64,000 nt of DNA from Dongshaea marina. GTDB taxonomy: Bacteria; Pseudomonadota; Gammaproteobacteria; Enterobacterales; Aeromonadaceae. The translations under genes and the position numbers were made by a program. This document shows, piece after piece, positions 46,573 through 55,684 of the stretch (position 1 is its first letter; each line of letters starts with the position of its first letter). The notes under the pieces are model-generated. The model searched no databases and was not told where the DNA came from. It saw nothing but the letters and a program-made list of their open reading frames with translations. The stretch spans positions 757,658-821,657 of the forward strand of contig NZ_CP028897.1 in NCBI RefSeq assembly GCF_003072645.1. Direction: 5' to 3'.

Positions 46573-47313
46573 TTATATCGAGAATCCGCTGAGATAGCCC
46601 AGCTCCACAAAGCGTGGCAGATATCTTTCGAGCTCATCTGCCTGTTCTATGGCTCCAAGGGGTTGCTGGCTCGAGAAGCCTTGCAGCAGGCTAAACTCAG
46701 TATCATTTAGCGAGATAAATAGCACCCGAAAATCCCGCTGTTTAACCAGCATCAGATGGCATGCTTCATTCAACTGTACCTCTAGGGTTTCATCCAGCTT
46801 CGCCATTTTCCACACACTGGCGACTCCATAAGTCGAGGAAAATAGCTGGCAGGCGGGGCTGAGATGAAACTTGAGCTTTGGATAATCTTGCGGTTTGACC
46901 TGTGCCAGTTGTTGGATGGGAAAATCTCCGATGGGCAGCTCGGCAAGACTCATGGCATCGAGTTGCCACTCCAGACGAGCCAGCTCCGGGAGCCAGGGCA
47001 TATCCCTGAGGCCGGGAAGCGTGGCGATAAATTGACCAAAACCTTCTCCGAAGTGGGTGACGCTTCCCTCTTCGAGAGGAGTCTGGAGGATGAACTGGCG
47101 AGCCGCGGCTTCAAAAAATTCATCCCCAACCATGGTTTGGGTTGCCGGATAGCTGGCCTGCAGCACCTCGGTGAGGCTGATGATAAAGTTGCCGCGGTAG
47201 ACCTCAAGCAGCTCTTGTTGTCTGCTTTCGGGGTAGCCGAGCCGGGAGCTTATGTGTGAGGCGTGATCCAGCAGTGAGGCTGCAAACTCTAGTTGTAACT
47301 GTTCAAGCTGCAT
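46573..47313 (-). CDS. DUF2063 protein, RiPP maturation partner (BufC/HvfC-like)
   Basis: 246 residues. The N-terminal domain (YRGNFIISLTEVLQASYPAT, GDEFFEAAARQFI) is the HvfC/BufC DNA-binding-domain-like DUF2063, which recognises the precursor and partners the DUF692 enzyme. It overlaps the end of the DUF692 gene by 11 bases, showing coupling. Because the DUF692 gene is interrupted upstream, expression may depend on a promoter in the IS21 element. Confidence 0.9.
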   Translation of the reverse strand: MQLEQLQLEFAASLLDHASHISSRLGYPESRQQELLEVYRGNFIISLTEVLQASYPATQTMVGDEFFEAAARQFILQTPLEEGSVTHFGEGFGQFIATLPGLRDMPWLPELARLEWQLDAMSLAELPIGDFPIQQLAQVKPQDYPKLKFHLSPACQLFSSTYGVASVWKMAKLDETLEVQLNEACHLMLVKQRDFRVLFISLNDTEFSLLQGFSSQQPLGAIEQADELERYLPRFVELGYLSGFSI

Positions 47314-47779
47314 CTGAAGTGACCTCTGTCAGTATACCGGAGGCCTTAGCCGCTTCGGCGAGTAACACTTCAAGTTCTGGAATATCCAGATCCCACTCGA
47401 TGAGAGTCGGCCGCTGAGCAGAGTGACAAAGCTCCCGATACAGTTGCCAGACTTCCTCGACCACAGGGCGACTGTGGGTATCGATCAGCAAGGTGCCGTC
47501 ACTGAGCTCCCGTTCACTGAATCCCGCGAGATGGATCTCGGCAATTGCTTCCCGGGGATGGCATCCATATAGCTGTTGGGAGAAAAACCGTGATTACAGG
47601 CACTGACATAGATGTTGTTGAGATCCAGCAGCAGGGAGCACTGGGTCCGTTGCTGGACCGATACCAGAAAATCCCACTCATAAAACTCACTGTCTGAAAA
47701 AGCAAGATAGGAGGAGGGGTTTTCAATCAACAGCGGCCGCCCCAGGAATTGCTGCACCGCATCGACTTTATCGCAGAAG
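47303..47779 (-). pseudogene. DUF692 MNIO enzyme (BufB-like), C-terminal part, cut by IS21 and frameshifted
   Basis: This is the 3' part of the gene whose 5' part is at 50406-50767. Joining the two across one copy of the CAGAAG duplication gives ...EALNHFCDKVDAVQQ..., as expected for DUF692. Family segments here are LLIENPSSY, LDLNNIYVSACNHG, AEIHLAGF, LLIDTHSRPV and IEWD, which hold metal ligands of multinuclear iron oxidative enzymes. In addition, the frame shifts at 47554-47557 (GGGG on this strand); one more G restores IPREAIAEIHLAGF. Intact length would be about 277 residues. Confidence 0.88.
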
Positions 47780-47792
47780 TGCGTTTTTTGGT

Positions 47793-47882
47793 CCATCGCG
47801 ATCACCCAATAAGATCGATAGCGATCACTGAATAATATCGATCGCGATCGCTCAATAATATCGATGGCGATCACTTTTGAGT
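47793..47882. repeat. Multiple terminal repeats of the IS21 element
   Basis: About four imperfect 22-23-bp direct repeats with core ATCGATNGCGATCACT followed by GAATAAT or a variant. Two related units in inverse orientation lie at the right end (about 50357-50400). Such arrays bind IstA in IS21-type elements. Confidence 0.8.
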
Positions 47883-48013
47883 TTTATATTATTGGGTGAT
47901 CGGCATGAATATTATGCAGTCCCGACCGAAATGTTATTCATTTCAACTCCCGTTTCGCAGGTGTTTTTTTAACCGGCTATGCTCTCTGTTTGACCTCGAG
48001 CGGAGAGCCAGCC

Positions 48014-49560
48014 ATGCCAACGGTGCATATCACCATGCGAAAACTCAAAGAGATCCTCAGACTCAAGTACCAAGGCGGCCTGAGTCACCGCCAGATCGCA
48101 AGCAGCCTGTCTGTGTCTCCGTCGACTGTGTCCAATTACTGCAAAAGGGCCCAACAGATGGGGCTATGCCAATGGCCTCTGCCTGCTGAGTGGGATGAAG
48201 AGCGGCTGCGCCGTGAGTTCCTTGAGACCCGGATCACGGTTCGTCAGACACCTCCTCTGCCGGATTGGGCCGTGGCCCATCAGGAGCTCAGACGCAAAGG
48301 GATGACGCTACAACTCCTGTGGGAGGAGTATGCTGAGCGACATCCCAAGAACCACTACAGCTATAACCATTACTGCATGCGTTATCGTGAGTGGCGTAAA
48401 TGCCAGTCTCCCTCAATGCGTCAGAGCCATAAAGCCGGTGAAAAACTGTTTGTTGATTACTGCGGTCCAACCGTGCCCATCGTGGATCCGAGGACTGGGG
48501 AGGAGCGTCGGGCTCAGATCTTTGTCGCTGTGATGGGTGCATCCAGCTACACCTACGCCGATGCAACCTTGAGTCAGGGGCTGGAAGACTGGGTGATGAG
48601 CCATAAACGGGCCTTCGAATTTCTGGGGGAGTACCAGAGATGATCGTTCCGGATAATCTCAAAAGCGGAGTCAGTAGAGCGTGTCGCTACGAGCCAGATC
48701 TCAATCCTACCTATCAGCAGCTGGCTGCACACTATGGTGTTGCAGTGCTTCCTGCCCGTCCTTACAAGCCCAAAGATAAAGCCAAGGCTGAGGTGGGCGT
48801 GCAGATCGTTGAGCGCTGGATCCTGGCAAAACTGCGCCATGAGACCTTCTTCAGTCTGGCTCAGCTAAACCAGCGGATCGGGGCTCTGCTCACCGAGTTG
48901 AACAATCGCCCGTTCAAGAAGCTGCCGGGAAGCCGTAAATCACAGTTTGAATTGCTAGACAAACCGGTGCTCAAATCGCTGCCTCAAAACCCCTATCAGT
49001 TCACCCGGGTGAAGGCGGTTCGGGTTCATATCGACTATCACATCGAGCTCGACAAGCACTACTACTCGGTTCCCTATACCCTGCTCAAACGCAAGCTTGA
49101 AGCGCATATCTGCGACAACCTGGTACGGATCTATCATGGTGGTCGCTGTGTCGCGACACATCCACGCAGCTATCAGCAGGGAGGGCAAACCACCCACCCC
49201 GATCATATGCCGGTCGCACACCAAAAGCAGATGCAATGGACCCCGGGACGCTTTCTGAACTGGGCTCAGGAGATAGGCCCCTCCACGCTTGCGGTGATCA
49301 AACAGCTGCTCTACCGAAAGTCCCACCCGGAGCTTGGATATCGGGCCAGCCTTGGGATCCTCAACCTGGAAAAGCGATATGGACGCCCCCGCTTAGAAGC
49401 GGCCTGCCAGCGAGCAGACCGAACGGGCGTTTACTATCAGAAAGGGATCCGCTCCATCCTGGAAAAGGGGCTGGATGGCCAGCCACTGCCCGAAACTCAG
49501 CCGGATCGTCTGGCGGAGCTCACTCACCTCAATATCCGTGGCTCAGGCTACTATCACTAA
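48014..49560 (+). pseudogene. istA: IS21 transposase IstA, one frameshift
   Basis: IstA is the DDE transposase of IS21 elements. The start MPTVHITMRK has GGAG eight nt upstream. Residues 1-60 carry a helix-turn-helix (LSHRQIASSLSVSPSTVSNY); the catalytic core shows LFVDYCGPTVPI (first Asp), then [11 protein letters not shown] (second Asp) and [16 protein letters not shown] (Glu). At the five G of 48625-48629 the frame is lost; a sixth G gives [15 protein letters not shown] and a protein of about 515 residues. Apart from this base the gene looks fresh. Confidence 0.92.
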
Positions 49561-49569
49561 GGATCAAAG

Positions 49570-50325
49570 ATGACAGAACAACTCAAACAGCAACTTCGGG
49601 AGCTGAAACTAAGTGGTATCCGGGATGCCCTGGAAAGGCAACATCAGCAACCCGGGCACTACCAGGAACTCGGGTTCGAAGAGCGACTCAGCCTGCTGCT
49701 GGAGCAGGAGCTGACGGATCGGTCTCAGCGGCGGATCGAGCGCCTTATCAAGCAGGCCCGATTCCGGCTGCAGGCAAATCTGGAGCAACTGGATTATCGA
49801 AGTGATCGCGGCTTGCATAGAGCCCAGATCCGCTCACTGGCAGAGGGATACTGGCTTAGCCTGGGGCAGACTCTGATCCTGACCGGGGCGACCGGGTGCG
49901 GGAAAACCTATCTGGCCTGCGCCCTGGGCCATCACTTCTGTCTGCAGGGACTCGGGGTTCGCTACTTCCGGTTTAAAGAGCTGCTGGAGCAACTGCAGCT
50001 GGCTCAGGCTGATGGCAGCTATCGAAAGCTGATGGTTCAGTTGAGAAACACGCCGCTTCTGATCCTCGATGACTGGGGACTGGAGTCGCTGAATGCGCTT
50101 CAGCGTAGCGATCTACTGGAGTTAATCGATGCTCGCCATGGTCACGGAGCCACACTGATCGGCAGCCAGCTTCCGCTGGAGCACTGGCACACAATGATCG
50201 GTGAATCAACCCATGCGGATGCGATCCTGGATCGTCTGGTTCATGGAGCGATCCGTGTAGAATTATGCGGAGAATCGATGAGAAAAATCACCGCAGAGTT
50301 GACGGATGCCGATCACTCAGGGTAA
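49570..50325 (+). CDS. istB: IS21 ATPase IstB
   Basis: 251 residues, DnaC-like AAA+ ATPase that controls IstA target choice. Walker A is TGATGCGKTYLA and Walker B LLILDDWGLESL. It starts 9 bp after istA and is intact. Confidence 0.95.
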   Translation: MTEQLKQQLRELKLSGIRDALERQHQQPGHYQELGFEERLSLLLEQELTDRSQRRIERLIKQARFRLQANLEQLDYRSDRGLHRAQIRSLAEGYWLSLGQTLILTGATGCGKTYLACALGHHFCLQGLGVRYFRFKELLEQLQLAQADGSYRKLMVQLRNTPLLILDDWGLESLNALQRSDLLELIDARHGHGATLIGSQLPLEHWHTMIGESTHADAILDRLVHGAIRVELCGESMRKITAELTDADHSG

Positions 50326-50405
50326 AAAATAACCCAGTCTGTGAGACGGGATGTTGAGGTGATCGACATCATATTATTCGGTGATCGCCATCGCGATAAT
50401 ACGCA

Positions 50406-50767
50406 CAGAAGTGGTTGAGCGCCTCCCGGGTATAGGGGATGGGCAGTAGATCGTTGAAATAGCGACCGCCAATGGAGCCCCAACTCAGGTGCTCGGAGAC
50501 GGCAAAGGGTTGAATCAGCTCGATCAGCTGTTTGAGCTGGTTCAGGTGAGAGTGATTTAGAGGGTCGGCTGAGCCAAGGGACATGCCGATGCCATGCAGG
50601 CTGATAGGGTAGTGCTCGGACAGCTGTTCCAGGTAGTAGCGCCCCAGGCCATGGGGATCAAAGTAGTTTTCACTGTGAACCTCCAGCCAGCCGATCTCGG
50701 GAAGTGTCTCCAGAATTTGTTGATAGTGAGGTTGCCGGAGGCCTATCCCGATGCGCTTATCCATCAT
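50406..50767 (-). pseudogene. DUF692 MNIO enzyme (BufB-like), N-terminal part, cut by IS21
   Basis: Bufferin-type operons use a DUF692 multinuclear iron oxidative enzyme to turn precursor Cys residues into thiooxazoles. This 5' part (about 120 residues) starts MMDKRIGIGLRQPHYQQIL and keeps the family segments WLEVHSENYF, SLHGIGMSLGS and VSEHLSWGS. The frame then enters IS21 sequence and ends after about ten foreign residues (stop near 50369). AAGGAG precedes the ATG. It lies 63 bp after the DUF2282 precursor gene. The remainder is at 47303-47779. Confidence 0.9.
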
Positions 50768-50830
50768 AGCTGAGCTCCTTATGGGAAAGAGGCGCCACCA
50801 GGGCGCCCCTTACAGAGGATCGACAAGGGA

Positions 50831-51091
50831 TTAAGAAGGAGTCAGGCTGCCACCAACGAGCTTATTGCATAAGCCTTTGGGCACAGCAACAAAGGCATCT
50901 TTTTGGCCATTTGTTTTGGATGTTCCGGCACATGAGCTGTTTTTGGTGGCACAGTCATTTTTCCCTGCTTTGGCGACACCATAACATTTTTCCATTGCAC
51001 CTTTTCCGGCAATGGCGGGTGCGCTCATGGTTAGCGATCCGACAGCCAGTACACCAGTGATTGCCGCGACGAGAGTTAGTTGCTTTTTCAT
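50831..51091 (-). CDS. DUF2282 bufferin-type RiPP precursor (BufA1-like)
   Basis: 86 residues: a 28-residue signal peptide ([20 protein letters not shown], then SAPAIA), and a core with four Cys, C36 ([14 protein letters not shown]), C47, C54 (SSCAGTS) and C75 ([14 protein letters not shown]). This is the DUF2282 pattern of BufA1 precursors, small exported peptides modified on Cys to chelate copper. GGAAG precedes the ATG. It is first in the order A-B-C-D, so the operon should be copper-responsive, though no operator was identified. Confidence 0.92.
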   Translation of the reverse strand: MKKQLTLVAAITGVLAVGSLTMSAPAIAGKGAMEKCYGVAKAGKNDCATKNSSCAGTSKTNGQKDAFVAVPKGLCNKLVGGSLTPS

Positions 51092-51387
51092 AATTGCTTC
51101 CTTTTATCTGGTCCTGAGTCATCACTCTTAAGGTGAGTTCCCAGAGATAGACAGGGATAACTTAGATTAAATTTCAAATGTTAATTATTTTTATTCTCAG
51201 TTAATGTTTAGTGCTGTTTTTAGAGAGTGGCAAATTTATCGGCCAGTTCTTGGCCGAGGTCGGCCGCAAACTCAGCGCCCTTGGTTTAAAATTGTTCTAG
51301 GTGGTTGAGAATATTCAAAGGGATTGGGAAGATAAGTTGGCAGATTGGATAACGGATTCAATGGATCAGTCACAAAAGGAGTCATCC

Positions 51388-51819
51388 ATGAAAAAACTGT
51401 TTGTATTGGCCACAGCAGTGGGTGCGATTGGGCTTGCCGGATGCCAAAGCTCGCCAGCCTCCATGAGTCAGCCTCTGGAGGGACATCGTTTTATTCTACA
51501 AAAAGTGGATGGTGTGCCTTTTAGCCAGACCGGTAAGAAAACCCCCTTTATTGAGTTTTCTAAAGATGGACGGGTGATTGGAAGCATGTGTAACCATTTC
51601 TTTGGCAAGAGCCAATGGAATGAATCTCATCTTCAGGCCAGCGAGCTGGTTACCACCCGGATGATCTGCGCCAGTACGGCGCTCAACAGTGCCGAAGGCG
51701 TGTTGACCCAGGCCCTTGCCAAGGGAGTGGACACCTCCTTTGAAAACGGCGTGCTCACCCTGAAAAATGCCGATCATACCCTAGTGTATAAGCTTGATTC
51801 TGCATCAGCCTCTAAATAA
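51388..51819 (+). CDS. META/HslJ-domain lipoprotein
   Basis: Start at 51388 is chosen because AAAGGAG lies seven nt upstream and it begins a lipoprotein signal: MKKLFVLATAVGAIGLAGC. The 143-residue product has the META (HslJ-like) domain: LEGHRFILQKVDGVPF, IEFSKDGRVIGSMCNHFFG and RMICAS. Such proteins sit in the outer membrane periplasmic face and are linked to heat shock or resistance traits. Single gene. Confidence 0.88.
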   Translation: MKKLFVLATAVGAIGLAGCQSSPASMSQPLEGHRFILQKVDGVPFSQTGKKTPFIEFSKDGRVIGSMCNHFFGKSQWNESHLQASELVTTRMICASTALNSAEGVLTQALAKGVDTSFENGVLTLKNADHTLVYKLDSASASK

Positions 51820-51927
51820 CCCAGATCGGCGGGAAGACTCCGGATGTTTTCCCGCCAGCTGACTGCGGGTTGCCTGACAAAGTGCTGTCAGGAAACCCGG
51901 GGCGGCACAGTGACGCGAGAACTGGTG

Positions 51928-53572
51928 ATGGCCAGCACCCCTGGGAAGAGCTTTGGTTGTGCAATCCTATTGAGCTGCCTTCTCACTTTTTGTGTCGTTA
52001 CTGCCAAGGCAGGGCTCCCCTCACAGGCCTTGATCCGGGATAACAGCTCGGAACCAGAGTCAGTCGATCCGCAAAAAATCATCGGTCAGCCCGGCAAGGA
52101 TATCGCTACGGATTTGTTTGAGGGCTGGTAAGCTTTGATCCTACGGGAGAGCTCATTCCAGGTGTTGCGAAAAGCTGGACCATCTCAGATAGTAGAACCC
52201 TGTATCGGTTTGCACTGCGTAAAGATGCACTATGGTCGAATGGTGAAAAGGTTCGGGCGGATGATTTCGTCTTTGCCTGGCGACGCCTCGTCGATCCTCA
52301 GTTTGCCTCACCGGGAGCCTCCTATCTGGTGATGGCGGGCGTAAAAAATGCCCGGCAGATTACTCTGGGTAAGCTTTCTCCGGCCAAGCTTGGGATTCGG
52401 GCCATCGATTCTCATATCCTGGAGATCCGTCTGGATGAGCCGGTTCATTACTTCCTGAATATGTTAGCCAACCCGCTGCTGTTTCCTGTTCCTCAGAAGG
52501 TGGTTGAGCAGTGGGGGGACCGCTGGACACGCCCGGAGTATATGGTGAGTAACGGGGCCTTCAGCTTGGCTCAATGGGTGGTCAATGAGAAAATTGTTTT
52601 AAAGCGCAACCCTCATTATTGGGATAATCAAAATACCCGGCTGGATGAGGTCACCTTTCTTCCACTGGGATCGGATGAGGCGGCGTTAAGTCGCTACCGG
52701 GCCGGTCAGTTGGATATCTCAAACATCCCCCACCAGGGAGAGAATTACCAGACTCTGCTCAGGAGATATCCTGGGCAGGTGTTCCGGGCGCCCCTGCTCG
52801 CCGAGGAGTACCTGGCTTTTAATCTGGCTCGTAAACCCTTTGATGATAAAAGGGTGCGGCTCGCCCTGGCTTATGCGATTGACCGGCAGACTCTGACGCA
52901 CAAGGTGCTGGGGATGGGAGAGCGCCCGGTTTATACCCTGACCCCACCAACAACCCATCAGTTTCACCCCCCGGCACGGGATGGGGACACTGGACACAGG
53001 CTGAGCGGGAGAGCAAGGCCAGGACTCTGCTCAAGGCTGCCGGGTTTAGCTCACAGCAGCCACTCAGGGTGAGTATTCTCTATCCGGATTATGCGGATTT
53101 TCGTAAGGTATCGCTGGTGGCCGGCAGCATGTGGCGAGAAGTTTTCGGCAAGGCGATCGAGGTTCAGTATATCAACCAGGAGTGGAAGGGGTTCTTAGCT
53201 TCTTTGGGCCAGCGCAACTTTATGCTGGCCTATGCGGGTTGGCTGGCGGATTACGATCATCCCAGCGCTTTTTTAAACAATCTTAGCTGCCAAAGTGCTC
53301 TGAATCCCTCCGGGTACTGTAACCCCGCTTATGATGAGTTGCTGAACAGGGCAAGGCACAGTACCTCTGCCAAGCGACAGCTCCAAAGTTATCAGCAGGC
53401 GGAGCAGTTGCTGGCGGAGGATATGCCGATGATCCCCCTGTATCAGGCGTCGGCTGCCCTGTTGGTTAAGCCAAATATCGGGGGATTTGCAATTAGTTCA
53501 CTCAAGCAGATCGATAGTAAGCGCCTTTATATCAGGAAAAAGCCGTCGTCCCAGACGACGGCAGGCCATTAA
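51928..53572 (+). pseudogene. Oligopeptide-binding protein (OppA/MppA type), two frameshifts
   Basis: Three frames carry one SBP_bac_5 protein. The signal region is CAILLSCLLTFCVVTAKAG, then the OppA-like ALIRDNSSEPESVDPQKIIG. Frame is lost at GGG 52122-52124; one more G gives LFEGLVSFDPTGELIPG. It continues through RADDFVFAWRRLVDPQFASP and NPHYWDN, and is lost again near 52966-52987 (six C, then four G); one added base gives GHWTQAERESKARTLLKAAG and the rest to 53572. Restored length is about 548 residues, normal for OppA. No Opp permease genes adjoin. Confidence 0.85.
53542..53562 (+). terminator. Hairpin inside the 3' end of the oppA-like gene
   Basis: Perfect 8-bp stem GCCGTCGT/ACGACGGC with a 5-nt loop, ending before the TAA at 53570. 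No U-tract follows. Confidence 0.45.
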
Positions 53573-53612
53573 CGCATCAGCGATAAACGCGCTATAGCGC
53601 TAGCTGCGACAG

Positions 53613-55298
53613 CTATTTTTCGCCGTTATTCAGGAATACCAGCGACTCATAAGGCCTGAGGGTCATGGCCGAACTTGGCTCAGGGGAGCCGGGGTAATTT
53701 GCACATACAAGTTGCCAGCCGGTTTGCGGGAGACTCTGTGGAAGCTGCCAGTCGATGGGATTGGCGCTGAAGTTATTGATGACCAATAATTTTTGCTCCT
53801 GGTACTGGCGCAGGTAGCACCAGCTCTTGGGATCTTCCGGGCAGAGATCCTGATAATCTCCCTCGGTGATGATCGGATAGTCCCGGCGAAGCTGGATCAG
53901 CTTCTGGTAGTGGTAAAAGACAGAGTCAGGATCTTCGAGGGCTCGCTTTACATTGATCTCGGGGAAGTTTTCGGCCACATCTAACCAGGGAGTTCCTCGG
54001 GTGAAGCCTGCATTGGGAGTCTCATCCCACTGCATCGGGGTGCGGCTATTGTCCCGGGAGCGGTCGCCAATCACCGCCATCAGATCCTGGTGACAGGTTC
54101 CCTGACTTTGCTTGAGCCGATAGATATTGTGGGTTTCCACATCCTGGTACTGCTCAAGGTGCTTGAATTTTGGATTGGTCATGCCGATCTCCTCCCCCTG
54201 GTAGATGAAGGGGGTTCCTTGCATCATGTGCAGGGCGGTCCCAAGCATTTTTGCTGAAAACACTCTGTGGGGACCATCACAGCCAAAGCGTGACACTATG
54301 CGGGGTTGATCATGGTTACACCAGAACAGGGCGTTCCAGCCAACATTATGTAATCCTTGTTGCCAGTGGGCGAATATCGCCTTGAGAGATATGAGATCGC
54401 ACTGTGCGAGCTGCCATTTGTCCCCGCCGGGATAATCCACCTTGAGATGATGGAAGTTAAACACCATGGATAGCTCATGGCTATCCGGATCCGAGTAACG
54501 CTGGCACTGTTCCAAAGTGGTGGAGGACATCTCTCCAACGGTCATCAGCTTGAAGGGGGTAAAGACCTCCCGGTTAGCCTCCTGAAGAAACTCGTGCACC
54601 CTGGGGCCATCGGTATAAAATCGGCGTCCATCCTGTTGTGGACCACTCTCCGTCTCCTGGGGAAAGCGCTGATCTTTTGAGATGAGATTGATCACATCCA
54701 GTCGGAATCCATCTACCCCTTTTTTAGCCCAAAAGCGCATCACATCGCAGACTTGTTCACGCAGTTTCGGGTTTTCCCAATTGAGATCGGCCTGCTCTTT
54801 TGCAAACAGATGCAGGTAGTACTGCTTGCTTGCTTCGTCATATTGCCAGGCACTGCCGCCAAACTTGGATTGCCAGTTGGTTGGAGGCTTGCCATCAATC
54901 CCCTCTTGCCAGATATAGAAGTCTCGCTCTGGGCTGTCCGGCTCTTTCAGGGCCTTTTGAAACCAGGGGTGCTCGGTCGAGGTGTGATTGATGACGATAT
55001 CCATGATGAGACGTAGCCCGAGACTATGACAGCGCCTCAGCAGCTCATCAAAATCGGCCATGGTGCCGTAAGCGGGCTCGATCTGATAGTAGTCAGAGAT
55101 ATCATAGCCATTATCTATCTGTGGGGAGCGATAGATAGGGCAGAGCCACACGGTTCCTATTCCAAGCTGTTTGAGATAGTCGAGCCTGGAGGTGATCCCC
55201 TTGATATCACCATGTCCCTTGCTGCCTGAATCACAGAAACTTCTGGGATAGATCTGATAGATGGTGCTGCTGTGCCACCATTGGCGTTGGGATGTCAT
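53613..55298 (-). CDS. treC: Trehalose-6-phosphate hydrolase (GH13)
   Basis: TreC splits trehalose-6-phosphate into glucose and glucose-6-phosphate in the cytosol. The 561 residues align along their whole length with E. coli TreC from memory: IYQIYPRSF, ADLNWENP, GDGRRFYTDGPRVHEFL-like QQDGRRFYTDGPRVHEFLQE, and FNFHHLKVDYPGG. GH13 catalytic residues are D201 (GFRLDV), E256 (TVGEMSS) and D330 (CNHDQPR). No PTS trehalose permease (treB) adjoins in the window, which is unusual. Confidence 0.93.
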   Translation of the reverse strand: MTSQRQWWHSSTIYQIYPRSFCDSGSKGHGDIKGITSRLDYLKQLGIGTVWLCPIYRSPQIDNGYDISDYYQIEPAYGTMADFDELLRRCHSLGLRLIMDIVINHTSTEHPWFQKALKEPDSPERDFYIWQEGIDGKPPTNWQSKFGGSAWQYDEASKQYYLHLFAKEQADLNWENPKLREQVCDVMRFWAKKGVDGFRLDVINLISKDQRFPQETESGPQQDGRRFYTDGPRVHEFLQEANREVFTPFKLMTVGEMSSTTLEQCQRYSDPDSHELSMVFNFHHLKVDYPGGDKWQLAQCDLISLKAIFAHWQQGLHNVGWNALFWCNHDQPRIVSRFGCDGPHRVFSAKMLGTALHMMQGTPFIYQGEEIGMTNPKFKHLEQYQDVETHNIYRLKQSQGTCHQDLMAVIGDRSRDNSRTPMQWDETPNAGFTRGTPWLDVAENFPEINVKRALEDPDSVFYHYQKLIQLRRDYPIITEGDYQDLCPEDPKSWCYLRQYQEQKLLVINNFSANPIDWQLPQSLPQTGWQLVCANYPGSPEPSSAMTLRPYESLVFLNNGEK

Positions 55299-55489
55299 AG
55301 GGCTGGGGACTCCGAAAATGAGAACGTTCCCCCTATTATAAGGGCAGTGACGGGTCAGGGCACTCTTTGCGTTAATCGAGGGAAAATCGGAGGCTGTGGG
55401 CGTAGTCCTGAGCTAAAAATCGTTTGTGGCCTGGTCAGTTCATTTATTCGTCAGGCTCTGTTGAGAATCGAACAGGGGGAACGAGCGAA

Positions 55490-55684
55490 TCACAGCATAG
55501 ATCCACAACGTTCTTTTTGCAGAGGGAGTGGGGCGTTGTCGATGTCGGTCCAGTGAGATGCCGGTGCTGCGTAATGGGCCAGCGACTGATGGTTTGGATC
55601 AGTTATCTGGTCGTGATAGAGAAACAGCACCGCTGCAAAGCACACAAGTGCACCAACAAAGATCAGGTAGATAATTTTACTCAT
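55490..55684 (-). CDS. Possible small membrane protein (64 aa)
   Basis: A single membrane segment at the N-terminus (IIYLIFVGALVCFAAVLFLY) is followed by a polar tail. No convincing Shine-Dalgarno precedes the ATG. It lies 190 bp upstream of treC on the same strand. Overlapping frames on the other strand look less protein-like. Confidence 0.4.
   Translation of the reverse strand: MSKIIYLIFVGALVCFAAVLFLYHDQITDPNHQSLAHYAAPASHWTDIDNAPLPLQKERCGSML

Larger units (their letters stand above)
47780..50405 (+). mobile_element. IS21-family insertion sequence, 2626 bp, complete
   Basis: Ends are TGCG at 47780 and CGCA at 50405, the TG...CA termini of IS21 elements, and both ends extend into related inverted terminal sequence. 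A 6-bp target duplication CAGAAG flanks it (47774-47779 and 50406-50411). Internal multiple repeats lie at the left end. Genes istA and istB read left to right. It interrupts the DUF692 gene of the bufferin-type operon. Confidence 0.95.
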
